Notes: a model not told the origin generated them from the sequence alone. A stretch of DNA of 64,000 bases from Psychrobacter immobilis (GCF_904846065.1 NZ_CAJGZV010000001.1:2852001-2916000); one strand, 5' to 3'. Numbered from the stretch's first letter, positions 11,596 through 22,193 are shown. Made by a program: numbers and translations.

Positions 11596-11671
11596 TGGCA
11601 GGCGATGTAGGACTCGAACCTACAACCCTCGGTTTTGGAGACCGATGCTCTACCAATTGAGCCAATCGCCT
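11596..11671 (-). tRNA. trpT: tRNA-Trp (anticodon CCA)
   Basis: The reverse strand folds into a full cloverleaf: the acceptor AGGCGAT pairs with ATCGCCT, there is a D-loop with TTGGTAGAG, an anticodon loop CTCCAAA with CCA, and a T-loop GTTCGAGTC. The 3' CCA is encoded (11596-11598). A tRNA-Trp directly before secE is the common gammaproteobacterial arrangement. Its own promoter is at 11690-11717. Confidence 0.97.
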
Positions 11672-11689
11672 ATGGGTGTAAAGGACAGC

Positions 11690-11717
11690 ATTATACAATA
11701 TTTGATATAAAATGCAA
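11690..11717 (-). promoter_or_regulatory. Sigma70-type promoter for tRNA-Trp-secE-nusG
   Basis: On the reverse strand TTGCAT (11712-11717), a 16-bp spacer and a perfect TATAAT (11690-11695) lie about 19 nt before the mature tRNA 5' end, with a GC-containing discriminator. Spacing and position fit a tRNA promoter. Confidence 0.7.
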
Positions 11718-11978
11718 GCCTTTAGCGGTAAAATTATTACTTTTACCTAGTTTTACTCTTATTTGAATGTGCTATTGAATCATCATTACTTTAACAAAAT
11801 GAAGATACAAGCGACTAATAAGAAGCAGCGTTAATATAGCAAGCTCCGCTAAGAATTACAATAGATTGGAAAGTAAATTATAAATGTTATAGGTATAACT
11901 GGCTAATCATGTTGCTAAGACAACGAAAGGTTTGATCATACTATCGAAGAATAACCATATTTCCTGATCATTTGATCT

Positions 11979-12012
11979 AAAAAAAGCCACCCTTAAACAA
12001 GGATGGCTTTTT
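11979..12012 (-). terminator. Rho-independent terminator of tuf
   Basis: AAAAAGCCA-CCTT and AAGG-TGGCTTTTT form a GC-rich stem (one position is a G-U wobble on the minus strand) with a T-run, 38 nt after the tuf stop. It separates the tuf transcript from tRNA-Trp. Confidence 0.88.
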
Positions 12013-12049
12013 ATGACTAACTTACAATCTCATTACTGAGACTGATAGA

Positions 12050-13240
12050 TTAGTTTAGTACGTTAGCAACAACACCAGCGCCTACCGTACGGCCGCCTTC
12101 ACGAATAGCGAAGCGAAGACCTTTGTCCATAGCGATTGGGTGGATAAGCTCTACGCCCATCTCAACGTTATCACCAGGCATAACCATTTCAGTACCGTCT
12201 TGTAATTGGATTGCACCAGTTACGTCAGTAGTACGGAAGTAGAACTGTGGGCGATAGCCGTTTAGGAATGGTGTATGACGACCACCCTCTTCTTTTGACA
12301 GTACATATACTTCAGCGTCAAACTTGGTGTGAGGAGTGATTGAACCTGGCTTAGCTAGTACTTGGCCACGTTGTACGTCTTCACGCTTAGTACCACGTAG
12401 TAGTACGCCACAGTTTTCGCCTGCACGACCTTCGTCAAGCAGTTTACGGAACATCTCTACACCAGTACAGGTGGTTTTTTGAGTGTCACGGATACCGACG
12501 ATTTCGATTTCGTCGCCTACGCGTACGATACCAGATTCAACACGACCTGTTACTACAGTACCACGGCCTGAGATTGAGAATACGTCTTCGATTGGCATTA
12601 GGAATGCTTTATCAACGTCACGCTCTGGCTCTGGGATGTAGGTGTCAAGAACGTTAAGAAGTTCTACAACCGCTGGTTGGCCGTATTTTTCTTGTGAGCC
12701 TTTTAGGGCTTCAGTGGCTGAACCATGGATGATTGGGGTATCATCACCTGGGAAGTCGTAGTCATTAAGAAGTTCACGAACTTCCATTTCTACGAGTTCT
12801 AGCAATTCTTCGTCATCAACAACATCACATTTGTTCATGAATACGATGATGTACGGTACGCCAACCTGACGTGAAAGCAGGATGTGCTCACGGGTTTGTG
12901 GCATTGGGCCGTCAGTTGCTGATACGACTAGGATTGCGCCGTCCATTTGAGCGGCACCGGTGATCATGTTTTTAACATAATCGGCGTGACCCGGGCAATC
13001 GACGTGAGCGTAGTGACGTGCTGGGGTGTCATATTCTACGTGTGAGGTGTTGATGGTGATGCCACGTGCTTTTTCTTCTGGTGCTGAGTCAATAGACGCG
13101 TAGTCTTTGGCTTCGCCACCAGAGGTGATTGCGGCTACAGTTGCGATGGCAGCTGTTAGGGTTGTTTTACCGTGGTCAACGTGTCCGATTGTACCGACGT
13201 TGACGTGTGGCTTTACGCGTTCAAACTTGGCCTTTGCCAT
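12050..13240 (-). CDS. tuf: Translation elongation factor Tu
   Basis: EF-Tu delivers aminoacyl-tRNA to the ribosome. The 396-aa protein has the P-loop GHVDHGKT, switch I region [37 protein letters not shown], the [11 protein letters not shown] motif of domain 2 and the C-terminal [16 protein letters not shown] longer in-frame start would add nine residues; the ATG at 13240 has GAGGAAA upstream and matches the family start MAKAKFER. It lies 224 bp after fusA with its own promoter (13356-13383). Only one tuf copy is in this window. Confidence 0.98.
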   Translation of the reverse strand: MAKAKFERVKPHVNVGTIGHVDHGKTTLTAAIATVAAITSGGEAKDYASIDSAPEEKARGITINTSHVEYDTPARHYAHVDCPGHADYVKNMITGAAQMDGAILVVSATDGPMPQTREHILLSRQVGVPYIIVFMNKCDVVDDEELLELVEMEVRELLNDYDFPGDDTPIIHGSATEALKGSQEKYGQPAVVELLNVLDTYIPEPERDVDKAFLMPIEDVFSISGRGTVVTGRVESGIVRVGDEIEIVGIRDTQKTTCTGVEMFRKLLDEGRAGENCGVLLRGTKREDVQRGQVLAKPGSITPHTKFDAEVYVLSKEEGGRHTPFLNGYRPQFYFRTTDVTGAIQLQDGTEMVMPGDNVEMGVELIHPIAMDKGLRFAIREGGRTVGAGVVANVLN

Positions 13241-13355
13241 GGGTATTTCCTCTTTTTTTGGGGTCAAATGCTAAGCTCGTATAAATACGATAACAAAGAC
13301 GATCTTGACCACATTAAGATAATTGTTAAAAGGGTACACATACTAATGTGCAGAT

Positions 13356-13383
13356 ATTATAAGAAAATCACCGCCAATAACAA
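13356..13383 (-). promoter_or_regulatory. Sigma70-type promoter for tuf
   Basis: Reverse strand TTGTTA (13378-13383), a 16-bp spacer and a perfect TATAAT (13356-13361), about 115 nt before the tuf start. It would let tuf be transcribed independently of rpsL-rpsG-fusA. Confidence 0.65.
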
Positions 13384-13464
13384 GTCTTTTAACCAATTAT
13401 TGGCGTATTCTTCTACGACAACATAGAGATAATAGCTACATTGTCATATTTAATAGACGATTAC

Positions 13465-15591
13465 TTACTCGTCATCATCTTTATTGTTGAATTTAGAGAT
13501 GATGTCAGCAGCAACTGATTTTGGAATCTCAGCGTACTTTTGGAATTCCATTGAATAAGTAGCACGGCCTTGTGACATTGAGCGCATTTGTGTGGCATAA
13601 CCAAACATTTCTGCTAATGGTACTTCGGCACGGATCTGCTTAGTACCGCCAGGTAGGTCTTCCATACCCTGTACTAAACCACGACGACGGTTAAGATCGC
13701 CCATGATATCGCCCATATAATCTTCAGGCGTTTCAACTTCAACTTTCATAATTGGTTCAAGTAGCGCTGGATCCGCTGCCATGAAGCCTTTTCTGAATGC
13801 CATAGAACCAGCCATCTTAAATGATAGCTCATCCGAGTCGACGTCATGGTAAGAACCGTCATACAAGGTCGCTTTTACGCCAACCACTGGATAACCAGCA
13901 AGTACGCCATTTTTCATGCGTTCTCGGATACCTTTATCAACAGCACCATGGAATTCTTTCGGTACAGTACCACCAACAACTTCTTCAGCGAATTCATATT
14001 CAGTATCGCCCGCTGGATCAAGTGGCTCAAGACGTAACCAAACGTGACCGAATTTACCACGACCACCAGTCTGACGTACGAATTTGCCTTCTTGCTCAAC
14101 CGTGTTACGAATCGTTTCACGATAAGCAACCTGCGGCGCACCGATGTTCGCTTCAACGTTAAACTCACGCTTCATACGATCCACAAGAATCTCTAGATGC
14201 AGCTCACCCATACCACTGATGATTGTCTGACCAGACTCTTCGTCAGTATGTACACGGAACGATGGATCTTCTTTCGCCAAACGACCTAAAGCGATTGACA
14301 TTCTTTCTTGGTCAGCTTTGGTCTTAGGTTCAACCGCTAGGCTGATAACTGGATCTGGGAATTCCATGCGCTCAAGCGTGATAACATTTTGCTCATCACA
14401 TAGCGTGTCACCAGTCGTTACATCTTTCATGCCGACCAATGCAGCGATATCACCAGTACGGATTTCTTGCAACTCTTCTTGAGAGTTAGCCATCATCTGT
14501 ACGATACGACCAACGCGCTCACGCTTCATTTTAACTGGGTTATAAACACTGCTGCCTTGCGTCAAAACACCTGAATAAACACGAACGAAGGTTAAGTTAC
14601 CAACGAATTTGTCATTCATGATTTTAAATGCTAAAGCTGAGAATGGCGCTTCATCTGACGCTTCACGAGTGCCTTCAGTTTCATCTTTGTCATCAAGGAT
14701 ACCTTTAATAGCAGGTACATCCATTGGTGCTGGAAGATACTGAATAACCGCATCCAACATCTTTTGTACACCTTTGTTTTTAAAGGCAGTACCACAAAGT
14801 AATGGAATGATTTGGTTATCAATAGTCAATTGACGAATAGCAACGTTGATCTGCTCTACAGACAACTCGCCATTTTCTAAATACTCATTCATCAATTCTT
14901 CTGTTGCTTCAGCCGCATTTTCTACAAGAATCTCACGATACTCTTCTGCTTTTTCTTGTAATTCAGCTGGGATTTCGCGCTCTTCAAACTCCATACCTTG
15001 AGATGCTTCATCCCAATAAAGAGCTTTCATCGTAACTAGATCGATAACGCCTTCGAAATCATCTTCTTTACCAATTGGAATAACCAATGGCACAGGATTA
15101 CCACCTAGACGAGTTTTGATCTGCTCAATAACACGATAGAAATCAGCGCCGACGCGATCCATTTTGTTTACAAATGCAAGACGTGGAACTTTATATTTAT
15201 TTGCCTGACGCCATACGGTCTCAGACTGTGGCTGAACGCCGCCTACTGCACAGTAAACCATGCAAGCGCCATCAAGTACACGCATAGAACGTTCAACTTC
15301 GATCGTGAAGTCAACGTGACCTGGGGTGTCAATGATGTTGATACGATGTTCGTCAAACTGTTTTGCCATACCTGACCAAAAACAAGTCGTCGCCGCTGAG
15401 GTAATAGTAATACCGCGCTCTTGTTCTTGCTCCATCCAGTCCATAGTGGCTGCGCCATCATGTACTTCACCAAGTTTGTGACTAACACCGGTATAGAATA
15501 AAACACGCTCAGTAGTGGTTGTCTTACCAGCATCGATGTGCGCTGAGATACCAATGTTGCGATAGCGTTTTAGGGGAGTTTTACGAGCCAT
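13465..15591 (-). CDS. fusA: Translation elongation factor G
   Basis: EF-G drives ribosomal translocation and, with RRF, ribosome recycling. The 708-aa product has the P-loop [19 protein letters not shown], the switch region [29 protein letters not shown], and domain IV with VAYRETI, then GGRGKFGHV and GSYHDVDSD. The length fits canonical EF-G1. It lies downstream of rpsG in the str operon order rpsL-rpsG-fusA-tuf, with a 345-bp spacer carrying two stem-loops. Confidence 0.99.
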   Translation of the reverse strand: MARKTPLKRYRNIGISAHIDAGKTTTTERVLFYTGVSHKLGEVHDGAATMDWMEQEQERGITITSAATTCFWSGMAKQFDEHRINIIDTPGHVDFTIEVERSMRVLDGACMVYCAVGGVQPQSETVWRQANKYKVPRLAFVNKMDRVGADFYRVIEQIKTRLGGNPVPLVIPIGKEDDFEGVIDLVTMKALYWDEASQGMEFEEREIPAELQEKAEEYREILVENAAEATEELMNEYLENGELSVEQINVAIRQLTIDNQIIPLLCGTAFKNKGVQKMLDAVIQYLPAPMDVPAIKGILDDKDETEGTREASDEAPFSALAFKIMNDKFVGNLTFVRVYSGVLTQGSSVYNPVKMKRERVGRIVQMMANSQEELQEIRTGDIAALVGMKDVTTGDTLCDEQNVITLERMEFPDPVISLAVEPKTKADQERMSIALGRLAKEDPSFRVHTDEESGQTIISGMGELHLEILVDRMKREFNVEANIGAPQVAYRETIRNTVEQEGKFVRQTGGRGKFGHVWLRLEPLDPAGDTEYEFAEEVVGGTVPKEFHGAVDKGIRERMKNGVLAGYPVVGVKATLYDGSYHDVDSDELSFKMAGSMAFRKGFMAADPALLEPIMKVEVETPEDYMGDIMGDLNRRRGLVQGMEDLPGGTKQIRAEVPLAEMFGYATQMRSMSQGRATYSMEFQKYAEIPKSVAADIISKFNNKDDDE

Positions 15592-15936
15592 AGTGTTTTC
15601 CTAGGAAAAGTCGTGTATATAATAATGTATTGTGTCTCTACCTCATACTCTATGACAAAGCGGTCAGCTTCATATTACTTACTGATTATTGAGCCTAATA
15701 CGGACAAAAAAAGAGCAAATACTAAGAATAGTGCGGCATCAGATTTGGGATGCTCTCTTGTGACAAGCATGCTTAATTAAGAGAGACATCTTGATAGATG
15801 TCCGCCATCTCGCTGTTGATAGTCAAAAACTACTTACAACAAGATAAACGATGGCGGCAATCAATAGAATAAATAACAATGTAAGATTAGCTGACTTCAG
15901 CCAGCTAATCTAAAGCTACTACTAATAAACAGTAGC
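15592..15936 (-). other. rpsG-fusA spacer
   Basis: This 345-bp gap has no ORF. Right after the rpsG stop it carries two tandem perfect stem-loops (15884-15911 and 15913-15938). The rest shows no recognisable motif, apart from an AT-rich stretch before fusA that could hold a promoter. Confidence 0.5.
15884..15911 (-). other. Perfect 10-bp stem-loop after rpsG
   Basis: AGATTAGCTG (15884-15893) is exactly complementary to CAGCTAATCT (15902-15911), with an 8-nt loop. A second hairpin (AAGCTACT 15913-15920 with AGTAGCTT 15931-15938) abuts it and covers the end of rpsG. No U-run follows, so processing or mRNA-end protection is more likely than strong termination. Confidence 0.5.
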
Positions 15937-16410
15937 TTAGAAGCGGTAATGAGAGAACGCTTTGTTAGCATCTGCCATGCGGTGAACTTCGTCACGCTTT
16001 TTCATAGCAGCGCCTTTGCCATCAGCAGCATCATTCAATTCGCCAGCTAAACGCAAAGCCATTGATTTTTCAGAACGCTTAGCAGCAGCTTCAGCTAACC
16101 AACGCATAGCCAAGGCAGTACGACGGGAGGGGCGTACTTCCATTGGTACTTGGTAGGTTGCACCACCAACGCGGCGAGCTTTCACTTCTACCATTGGGCG
16201 TACATTTTCTAAAACTTCTTCGAAGAAAGATACTGGATCTTCGATTTTACGTTTTTCGCTTACTGTTTCAAGTGCACCGTAAACGATACGCTCAGCAGTA
16301 GATTTTTTACCATGACTCATTACATGGTTGATGAATTTTGCAACAGTTTGGCTACCAAACTTAGGATCCGGTAGGATCTCACGGGTAGCAACGACGCGAC
16401 GTCTTGGCAT
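15937..16410 (-). CDS. rpsG: 30S ribosomal protein S7
   Basis: S7 nucleates assembly of the 30S head and contacts mRNA and tRNA at the E site; in model bacteria it represses the str operon. The 157-aa protein starts [20 protein letters not shown] and contains [17 protein letters not shown] and the C-terminal [10 protein letters not shown] longer in-frame start would add 17 residues; I chose the ATG at 16410 because AAGGA lies just upstream and the protein then matches the family. It is 206 bp downstream of rpsL. Confidence 0.98.
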   Translation of the reverse strand: MPRRRVVATREILPDPKFGSQTVAKFINHVMSHGKKSTAERIVYGALETVSEKRKIEDPVSFFEEVLENVRPMVEVKARRVGGATYQVPMEVRPSRRTALAMRWLAEAAAKRSEKSMALRLAGELNDAADGKGAAMKKRDEVHRMADANKAFSHYRF

Positions 16411-16616
16411 AATAAATATCCTTTTCTTCAGGAGTGTCTGACATTCACAATCTCGCACCAATTAATATTGGATGGCGTTATATCGAGTTGTCAGTCAGCC
16501 TTACTGCACGGCGGTATGTTTTAACAGTGAATTACTAACTTAATAATACTGTCAACACCAGACCCATGCACAGTTAATGTTTGGTATAAAAAAGCTTAGC
16601 TAATAACGATTAGTTA

Positions 16617-16991
16617 TTAAACTTTAGGCTTCTTAGCACCATATTTAGAGCGACCTTGCTTACGGTCTTTAACGCCTGCGCAATCTAATGCACCACGAAC
16701 GGTGTGATAACGTACACCTGGTAGATCTTTTACACGACCACCGCGGATAAGAACAACACTGTGCTCTTGTAGGTTATGACCTTCGCCGCCGATGTAGCTT
16801 GATACTTCATAGCCTGAAGTCAAACGTACACGACATACTTTACGCATGGCTGAGTTAGGTTTTTTAGGGGTAGTAGTATATACGCGAGTACATACACCAC
16901 GACGTTGTGGGCACGCTTCCAACGCAGGAACTTTTGACTTTTCCTTGATGGTTTTGCGACCTTTACGAATCAATTGGTTAGTTGTTGCCAT
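16617..16991 (-). CDS. rpsL: 30S ribosomal protein S12
   Basis: S12 lies at the decoding centre. The 124-aa product contains [20 protein letters not shown] and the [12 protein letters not shown] and [17 protein letters not shown] segments. Both lysines whose substitution gives streptomycin resistance in other bacteria are intact. A longer in-frame start would add 19 residues; the ATG at 16991 has GGAGAAGGA upstream and fits the family start [12 protein letters not shown]. It is the first gene of the str operon. Confidence 0.99.
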   Translation of the reverse strand: MATTNQLIRKGRKTIKEKSKVPALEACPQRRGVCTRVYTTTPKKPNSAMRKVCRVRLTSGYEVSSYIGGEGHNLQEHSVVLIRGGRVKDLPGVRYHTVRGALDCAGVKDRKQGRSKYGAKKPKV

Positions 16992-17449
16992 GAGGCATCC
17001 TTCTCCCGTTTGGTATAAAACAAAAAAATGGGGAAACGCACCATCCATCTGACTTTAACGACAGATTTTGGTACACCCATTTTTAGGACAGTGTATTATA
17101 AAGAGTTGTTGCTGCTATTTCAACCACTTATGCGTGATTGCACTTTACAACATTTGATAGATATGCATTCACCCTACTACTATAACACTTTATCTATTTT
17201 TAATTAAAAATCAGCTAAAAAGTAGATTGTCATACAGTATATCGAAAGTAGCGTTACGAACGATTTAGATAGGATGTTTAACTATAAATAAATAGCAATT
17301 TATAAGTACTAAGTGGCGATATTATCTTGTTTTTCAAGAGAAAGAAGACACTATCGCCAAAATTAGTAGTAGATATCCAGCTCATAATCCTTCTATGATA
17401 CAAGCTGGCTGAAGAAAGAAAACAGGTAAGTCTGATTATTTAGGCGCTC
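16992..17449 (-). other. str operon promoter region and flank
   Basis: This 458-bp non-coding stretch contains the str promoter (17096-17124) about 105 nt before rpsL. The part from about 17130 to 17449, upstream of the promoter and downstream of the EcsC-family gene, is AT-rich; I see no clear terminator or ORF there. Confidence 0.6.
17096..17124 (-). promoter_or_regulatory. Strong sigma70-type promoter of the str operon
   Basis: On the reverse strand TTGAAA (17119-17124), an exact 17-bp spacer and a perfect TATAAT (17096-17101). It drives rpsL-rpsG-fusA and probably reads into tuf. Confidence 0.8.
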
Positions 17450-18634
17450 TTATTTGCTTTTCTTGTTAGCCGTCTTGTTTGATTTGCTATCAGAGGATTT
17501 ATTCTGACCGCCTTGCTTATCATTGTCGTCTTTCTGCGTTTCTTTCACGACCTTTTCATCAGCTTCTTGATGGTTGTTTTTTTCTTCAGCAGTATCTTTC
17601 TTGCTATCGGTATCCTTGCTTGACTCTTTCTCAGCATCTTGCTGCTTGTCATTGTCAGCTGTTTTGTTTACCTTAGCTTCATTACCACTATCATCAGTGA
17701 TTGCGCGATTGGCAAGTTTGGCTTCTGGGGCAAAAGTCGCTTGAGCCACGCCAATCACTTCATCAATGAGCTGGCTGTTGTAGCGCATACCAACGATAAC
17801 AGCGGTAACTGGTAAGAATTTGCGTATCCATGTTAAATTGATTTTATCCAAGTCAATACCGACCTGACTGGCAATACTGTCAACTTGTTCTGCATAAAAG
17901 TTGACGTTTTTATCCTTTAGACCTAGGTTTTTTAGCTCATTGTGTAGACCACTGCTTTGGGCATTATCCAATAAGCCTTTGCCGATACCAATACCTGCTA
18001 GCAATGCTTGTTTTTCTTGCATCTTGCTCAGATCAGCATTTGCTAGCAGCTCATAAGCCATCTTAACGCCTTGCTTACCCGTTAACGGCTTATTATAAAC
18101 AGCACCTAGCTGATAGACGGTACGTAATGATACCAATAAAAGCCAAAGCGTATCAGCAAGCAAACCAGGAAGCCCAGCCAATCCTGTCAAGCCCCCTATC
18201 GTTGCCAATGCACGATTTTGATTGGCGATATCAGTGGCTAATGCATAACGCTCTTCATCATCCAAGCTTGCGATATTGGCGAAACGATGCTCATTAGGTA
18301 AGTCAATCTGACTCCAGTTAGAAGCAAGGTTTGCCACTTGTGCAAAAGCGCCATCGACCGTCGACTGAAAAAAACTGTTTGGCACTACTTTTTTGGCATA
18401 TTTACCATAAGTGGCAAAACGTGGCCCTAACAATTGCTGAGTGGCTTTCAACGTTTGCTCACGGAACAAATCCTGCTGATAGTCTTCATCGCCTAAGTTG
18501 ACTGCTTTGTATTGACGCGGTTTTCCCGTCTTAGCATTCATACTATCAATCATAGCGCCCACGCGCTCTAGATTATTGCGAGTAAAAGAGCCAACGGTAG
18601 TGATACCTTTAGAGAGAGTGCTACGCTTCGCCAT
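17450..18634 (-). CDS. EcsC-family protein with charged C-terminal tail
   Basis: I assign this 394-aa protein to the EcsC family (a group of poorly understood proteins often named after a Bacillus ABC-transporter gene) from its overall pattern: a helical N-terminal region, a Gly-rich hydrophobic stretch (about residues 144-176, IGGLTGLAGLPGLLADTLWL), a YQLGAVY segment, and a second hydrophobic region near 270-285. No ABC transporter genes are adjacent. From about residue 313 to the end it is a low-complexity tail of Lys, Asp, Glu, Ser and Asn with repeated KxxDxxK-like patterns, presumably disordered. It stands alone as a single transcription unit. Function is unknown. Confidence 0.75.
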   Translation of the reverse strand: MAKRSTLSKGITTVGSFTRNNLERVGAMIDSMNAKTGKPRQYKAVNLGDEDYQQDLFREQTLKATQQLLGPRFATYGKYAKKVVPNSFFQSTVDGAFAQVANLASNWSQIDLPNEHRFANIASLDDEERYALATDIANQNRALATIGGLTGLAGLPGLLADTLWLLLVSLRTVYQLGAVYNKPLTGKQGVKMAYELLANADLSKMQEKQALLAGIGIGKGLLDNAQSSGLHNELKNLGLKDKNVNFYAEQVDSIASQVGIDLDKINLTWIRKFLPVTAVIVGMRYNSQLIDEVIGVAQATFAPEAKLANRAITDDSGNEAKVNKTADNDKQQDAEKESSKDTDSKKDTAEEKNNHQEADEKVVKETQKDDNDKQGGQNKSSDSKSNKTANKKSK

Positions 18635-19130
18635 CGTGATGTCCTTAATGTGATGAGTGATTTTGTTTTATTGTAAGCGATTTATAATAATAGATGTGCC
18701 ATTCTAGTCAATCACTATAATCGATGTCAGTGCGAACAATGTTATCGCAATCACAAATTTTGTATCCAAAAGTATCACTTAATGTATGATTGACACCATG
18801 ATATAAGCTGTCTTCAAGCAAATGGTCTTTATAGATGGCTTTAGACAGCAAGCGCGATTTTGTCGTTATTTTGCACTTGTAGAAAGATTTTGGGCGCTCG
18901 ATACGTTATCATGTGCCATAACTCACAGTACACTTGTACTTCTATTTATAAGTAGTTCGTTACTTATAAATAATCAGTTACCAAGCATATAGTTTTACTA
19001 TGATCATCACAATGATTGTAAAATGAGGCTTTGACGCTCAATACATCCTAATATTAAATAATAGAAATACATACTTAAAAACGATTATTAAAAGTAATTG
19101 TGAAAAATCGTTACTCATAAGGAATAGAAT
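18635..19130. other. Divergent intergenic region EcsC gene/fabB
   Basis: A 496-bp divergent promoter region. It carries a perfect 12-bp inverted repeat (18943-18972). TTGACG near 19032 with TTAAAT 17 bp further is a weak promoter candidate for fabB. Otherwise nothing recognisable; base composition is AT-rich. Confidence 0.45.
18943..18972. repeat. Perfect 12-bp inverted repeat upstream of fabB
   Basis: TATTTATAAGTA (18943-18954) and TACTTATAAATA (18961-18972) are exact reverse complements separated by GTTCGT. With no T-run on either side it is unlikely to be a terminator. An operator for a dimeric regulator, or an RNA hairpin in a long fabB leader, are both possible. Confidence 0.5.
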
Positions 19131-20366
19131 ATGCGCCGCGTTGTTATCACTGGAGCAGGGATCGTCTCTTGTATCGGACATGATTTAGCCACGGTTACTG
19201 CCGCTCTAAAGCAAGGGCAGTCTGGCATTACATTTAATGAGGCTTATGCTGAGCATGGGTTTAAATCACACGTTAGCGGTAGTATCGACCAGTCGACGCT
19301 TGATACCAGTGGTATCGATCGTAAGTTGAAGCGGTTTTTTAGTGATGCCAGTCTATACGCTTATATCAGTGCTTTAAACGCCATTGAGCAGTCTGGTTTG
19401 TCGCTTGAAACCATCAACAATAATCCACGCGTGGGCGTGGTCGCAAGCTCTGGCGGCGCATCGACAGAGAATATTGTCAATGCCATAGATGCCATGCGGG
19501 ATAAAGGTCTGCGCGGTGTCGGCGCGATGGCTGTGCCAAAAACGATGGGCAGCTCAGTATCAGCGGCACTGGCAACAGGTCTAAAAATCCAAGGCGTATC
19601 ATACTCGCTCACTTCTGCTTGTGCCACCTCAACCCATTGCATCGGTCATGCGGCTGAACTTATTCAGTTAGGCAAAGCAGATGTGATACTCGCGGGTGGT
19701 AGTGAAGCGGAACATTGGACACAGTCTTGTATGTTTGATGCCATGGGTGCAGTCAGTACTCAATATAATGAGACACCGCAGCGCGCCTCAAGAGCTTATG
19801 ATAAAGATCGTGATGGCTTTGTGATTGCTGCTGGTGGTGCGATGGTCGTGGTTGAAAGTCTAGAGCATGCCCAAGCGCGTGGTGCCAATATACTGGCTGA
19901 AATCGTCGGTTATGGTGCCAGCTCTGATGGCGCTGAAATGGTTGCGCCAAGTGGTGAAGGTGCTGTGCGCTGTATGCAGCAAGCACTGGCCGAAGCTGGT
20001 TTGCAAACTGTCGACTATATCAATAGCCACGGTACTAGTACGCCACTTGGTGACATCACTGAGCTTAAAGCCATTGCTAAAGCATTTGGTGATGATATCA
20101 GTCAAGTACCTGCGATCAGCTCTACCAAATCTATGACAGGTCATAGCCTCGGTGCCGTTGGTGCGCAAGAATTAATCTATTGCTTATTGATGCTACAAGA
20201 AGGCTTCATTGCGCCCAGTATCAATGTTGATAATTTAGACCCTGCGGCTGAAGGCTTTGATATTGTCACCGAAATGCGTGAAGCCAAGCTTGAGACACTA
20301 ATGAGCAACAGCTTTGGCTTCGGCGGTACTAATGCCACATTAATCATTAAAAAGTTTGACGCCTAA
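19131..20366 (+). CDS. fabB: 3-oxoacyl-ACP synthase I
   Basis: Elongating ketosynthase of type II fatty acid synthesis; KAS I enzymes are needed for unsaturated fatty acids. The 411-aa protein has the catalytic triad Cys164 (in [13 protein letters not shown]), His300 ([11 protein letters not shown]) and His338 ([11 protein letters not shown]), plus the C-terminal [14 protein letters not shown]. The closest resemblance I can judge is FabB rather than FabF, from the N-terminus ([15 protein letters not shown]) and the [12 protein letters not shown] segment. The start ATG is preceded by AAGGA. pabB follows after 2 bp. Having no fabA next to it differs from Pseudomonas. Confidence 0.95.
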   Translation: MRRVVITGAGIVSCIGHDLATVTAALKQGQSGITFNEAYAEHGFKSHVSGSIDQSTLDTSGIDRKLKRFFSDASLYAYISALNAIEQSGLSLETINNNPRVGVVASSGGASTENIVNAIDAMRDKGLRGVGAMAVPKTMGSSVSAALATGLKIQGVSYSLTSACATSTHCIGHAAELIQLGKADVILAGGSEAEHWTQSCMFDAMGAVSTQYNETPQRASRAYDKDRDGFVIAAGGAMVVVESLEHAQARGANILAEIVGYGASSDGAEMVAPSGEGAVRCMQQALAEAGLQTVDYINSHGTSTPLGDITELKAIAKAFGDDISQVPAISSTKSMTGHSLGAVGAQELIYCLLMLQEGFIAPSINVDNLDPAAEGFDIVTEMREAKLETLMSNSFGFGGTNATLIIKKFDA

Positions 20367-20368
20367 CT

Positions 20369-22069
20369 ATGCTCGCAGCACATCCTCTCAAAACTGAGCA
20401 GACAATGTCTGACCCATCGCCAGCTACTAAACCTAGCTGGCGTTTTGGTGACCTATCGGCTGCAGAACTTATGCCGCTGCTACAGCAGTATTTAATCGCA
20501 CAAGATACTGAGGCAAACTGGCAGTTGGTTTGGCTCAACAATGATGGCCGACCGGTGATTGGCTTATTGCCAAAAGTAAGCTGGTCTGTTTATGATTGCG
20601 CTGAAAACACGCCAGATTCGAACGAACAAGCAACCCTTTATCAAGTCACAAAAACCTATCGTGACGCCGTTCACAATGATATCACTCATATGAGTTATAG
20701 CGACTGGCAAGATGAATTAATCAGTTATAGTCAAACTTATGAGACTGATAATGAAAACTCAGAATCAGTAAGCGATTTAAATGAAAAACCAAGTTATCAT
20801 CATGGTTTGATAGGTTTTATTGGTTATGATATTGCGGCTCATGAGCTAAGTCCAGCCGCCAAAATTGAGCGAGCAGCACAGCCTTGTGCCGTATTAGGAC
20901 ATTATGATATTTACCTAGCACCTGAGGAAAATCATGGCAACACAGGTTGGGAATTAACGATAAAGGCAACTGCTAACGACTCTGAAAGCGACTTTAATAA
21001 TCAGCAAAAAAATAAAATAATCACGGCACTTGTCTCTTATTTAGATATAGTAGATAAAAAGCTGGCTGATGACTGTCTCAATAAAACGCAACTGACAGCA
21101 TCATCAACGCCTGCTCCTTTAGTGTTAAAATCACGATGGCGCAAACAAGACTATCGACAAGCATTCAATCAAACCCAAAAATATCTACAGCAAGGCGACT
21201 GTTATCAAATCAACCTAACCCAAGAATGGCAAGGTTTTTTTGATCATAACCCTAGCGATAATAGCGCTTTGCCGATGCTGATTGATTACTTACCTGCTTT
21301 ACATCGTAATACCCGAGCACCTTTTGCTGGATACTTAGCGGTTAATCCCTTTAACCGTGAAATCAAAGATAATGCGTCCCAGCATCCGTTTGAATTATTG
21401 AGCTGCTCGCCTGAGTTGTTTTTTACATTTACCAAAGATATGGATACTGGCAAGCACCATATCATCACTAAGCCCATCAAAGGGACCATGCCGCGCAGCA
21501 CCAATATTCAACAAGACCATGCTTATAAACAGCGACTGACTGATAGTGAAAAGGATCGCGCCGAAAATGTGATGATTGTCGATTTATTGCGTAATGACTT
21601 GGGTAAATATGCCAAGATAGGCAGCGTGAAAGTGCCGCAGTTATTCGCGATTGAGAGTTTTAGCAATGTGCACCATATGGTCAGCACCATTACCGCAGAA
21701 TTACAGACGGACACTCACCCACTCGCCGTTTTATTTGGTAGTTTGCCTGCTGGCTCAATTACTGGCACACCAAAAAAGCGAGCGGTTGAAATTATATCTG
21801 AACTAGAAACTGCGCCGCGCGGTGCTTATTGCGGCACATTGGGCTATATGAATTTTGATGGTAGTGGTCAATGGAATGTACTCATTCGTACGCTGCAAGC
21901 TAACACTTCATCGCATAATGAGTTGGATAAAAAAAGACATATTAGCTTATGGGCAGGCGGTGGTATCACTGTCGCCTCTGATTGCGATGCTGAATACCAA
22001 GAATGTTTGGATAAAGTCGGTAATCTATTAAGCGTTTTAACTCAAGAAAATATCCACAAATACCCTTAA
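20369..22069 (+). CDS. pabB: Aminodeoxychorismate synthase component I
   Basis: Converts chorismate and ammonia (from the PabA glutaminase) to 4-amino-4-deoxychorismate for folate synthesis. The 566-aa protein carries the chorismate-binding domain in its C-terminal half: KPIKGTMPR, LPAGSITGTPKKRAVEI, GAYCGTLGYMNFDGSGQWN and WAGGGITVASDCDAEYQE. The divergent N-terminal half fits PabB better than TrpE, and I see no clear tryptophan-binding motif. Two starts are possible: the ATG at 20369, 2 bp after the fabB stop without a clear ribosome site, or the ATG at 20405 with a weak GAG. Coupling to fabB makes the first plausible. A bidirectional terminator follows. Confidence 0.88.
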   Translation: MLAAHPLKTEQTMSDPSPATKPSWRFGDLSAAELMPLLQQYLIAQDTEANWQLVWLNNDGRPVIGLLPKVSWSVYDCAENTPDSNEQATLYQVTKTYRDAVHNDITHMSYSDWQDELISYSQTYETDNENSESVSDLNEKPSYHHGLIGFIGYDIAAHELSPAAKIERAAQPCAVLGHYDIYLAPEENHGNTGWELTIKATANDSESDFNNQQKNKIITALVSYLDIVDKKLADDCLNKTQLTASSTPAPLVLKSRWRKQDYRQAFNQTQKYLQQGDCYQINLTQEWQGFFDHNPSDNSALPMLIDYLPALHRNTRAPFAGYLAVNPFNREIKDNASQHPFELLSCSPELFFTFTKDMDTGKHHIITKPIKGTMPRSTNIQQDHAYKQRLTDSEKDRAENVMIVDLLRNDLGKYAKIGSVKVPQLFAIESFSNVHHMVSTITAELQTDTHPLAVLFGSLPAGSITGTPKKRAVEIISELETAPRGAYCGTLGYMNFDGSGQWNVLIRTLQANTSSHNELDKKRHISLWAGGGITVASDCDAEYQECLDKVGNLLSVLTQENIHKYP

Positions 22070-22103
22070 GATTGTTCTAAAAACGTGACTAGATAAATTC
22101 GTC

Positions 22104-22139
22104 AAAAAGCCTGCTCAACATAATGTTGGCAGGCTTTTT
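22104..22139. terminator. Bidirectional terminator between pabB and hisC
   Basis: AAAAAGCCTGC and GCAGGCTTTTT enclose an inner CAACAT/ATGTTG stem, flanked by A and T tracts. It lies 35 nt after pabB and 55 nt after hisC in convergent orientation, so it serves both. Confidence 0.9.
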
Positions 22140-22193
22140 ATCAATATAAGCATCGTCATTCAATTATTAACTGTCAAAATCGCGAACCAGATA

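Larger units (their letters stand above)
11672..12049 (-). other. tuf to tRNA-Trp intergenic region
   Basis: These 378 bp without a gene hold the tuf terminator (11979-12012) and the tRNA-Trp/secE promoter (11690-11717). I see nothing else recognisable in the AT-rich middle part. Confidence 0.7.

Noticed and set aside
13821..14168. Several ORFs of 60-113 codons on both strands inside fusA
   Set aside because: All are out-of-frame shadows of EF-G with biased composition and no ribosome sites.
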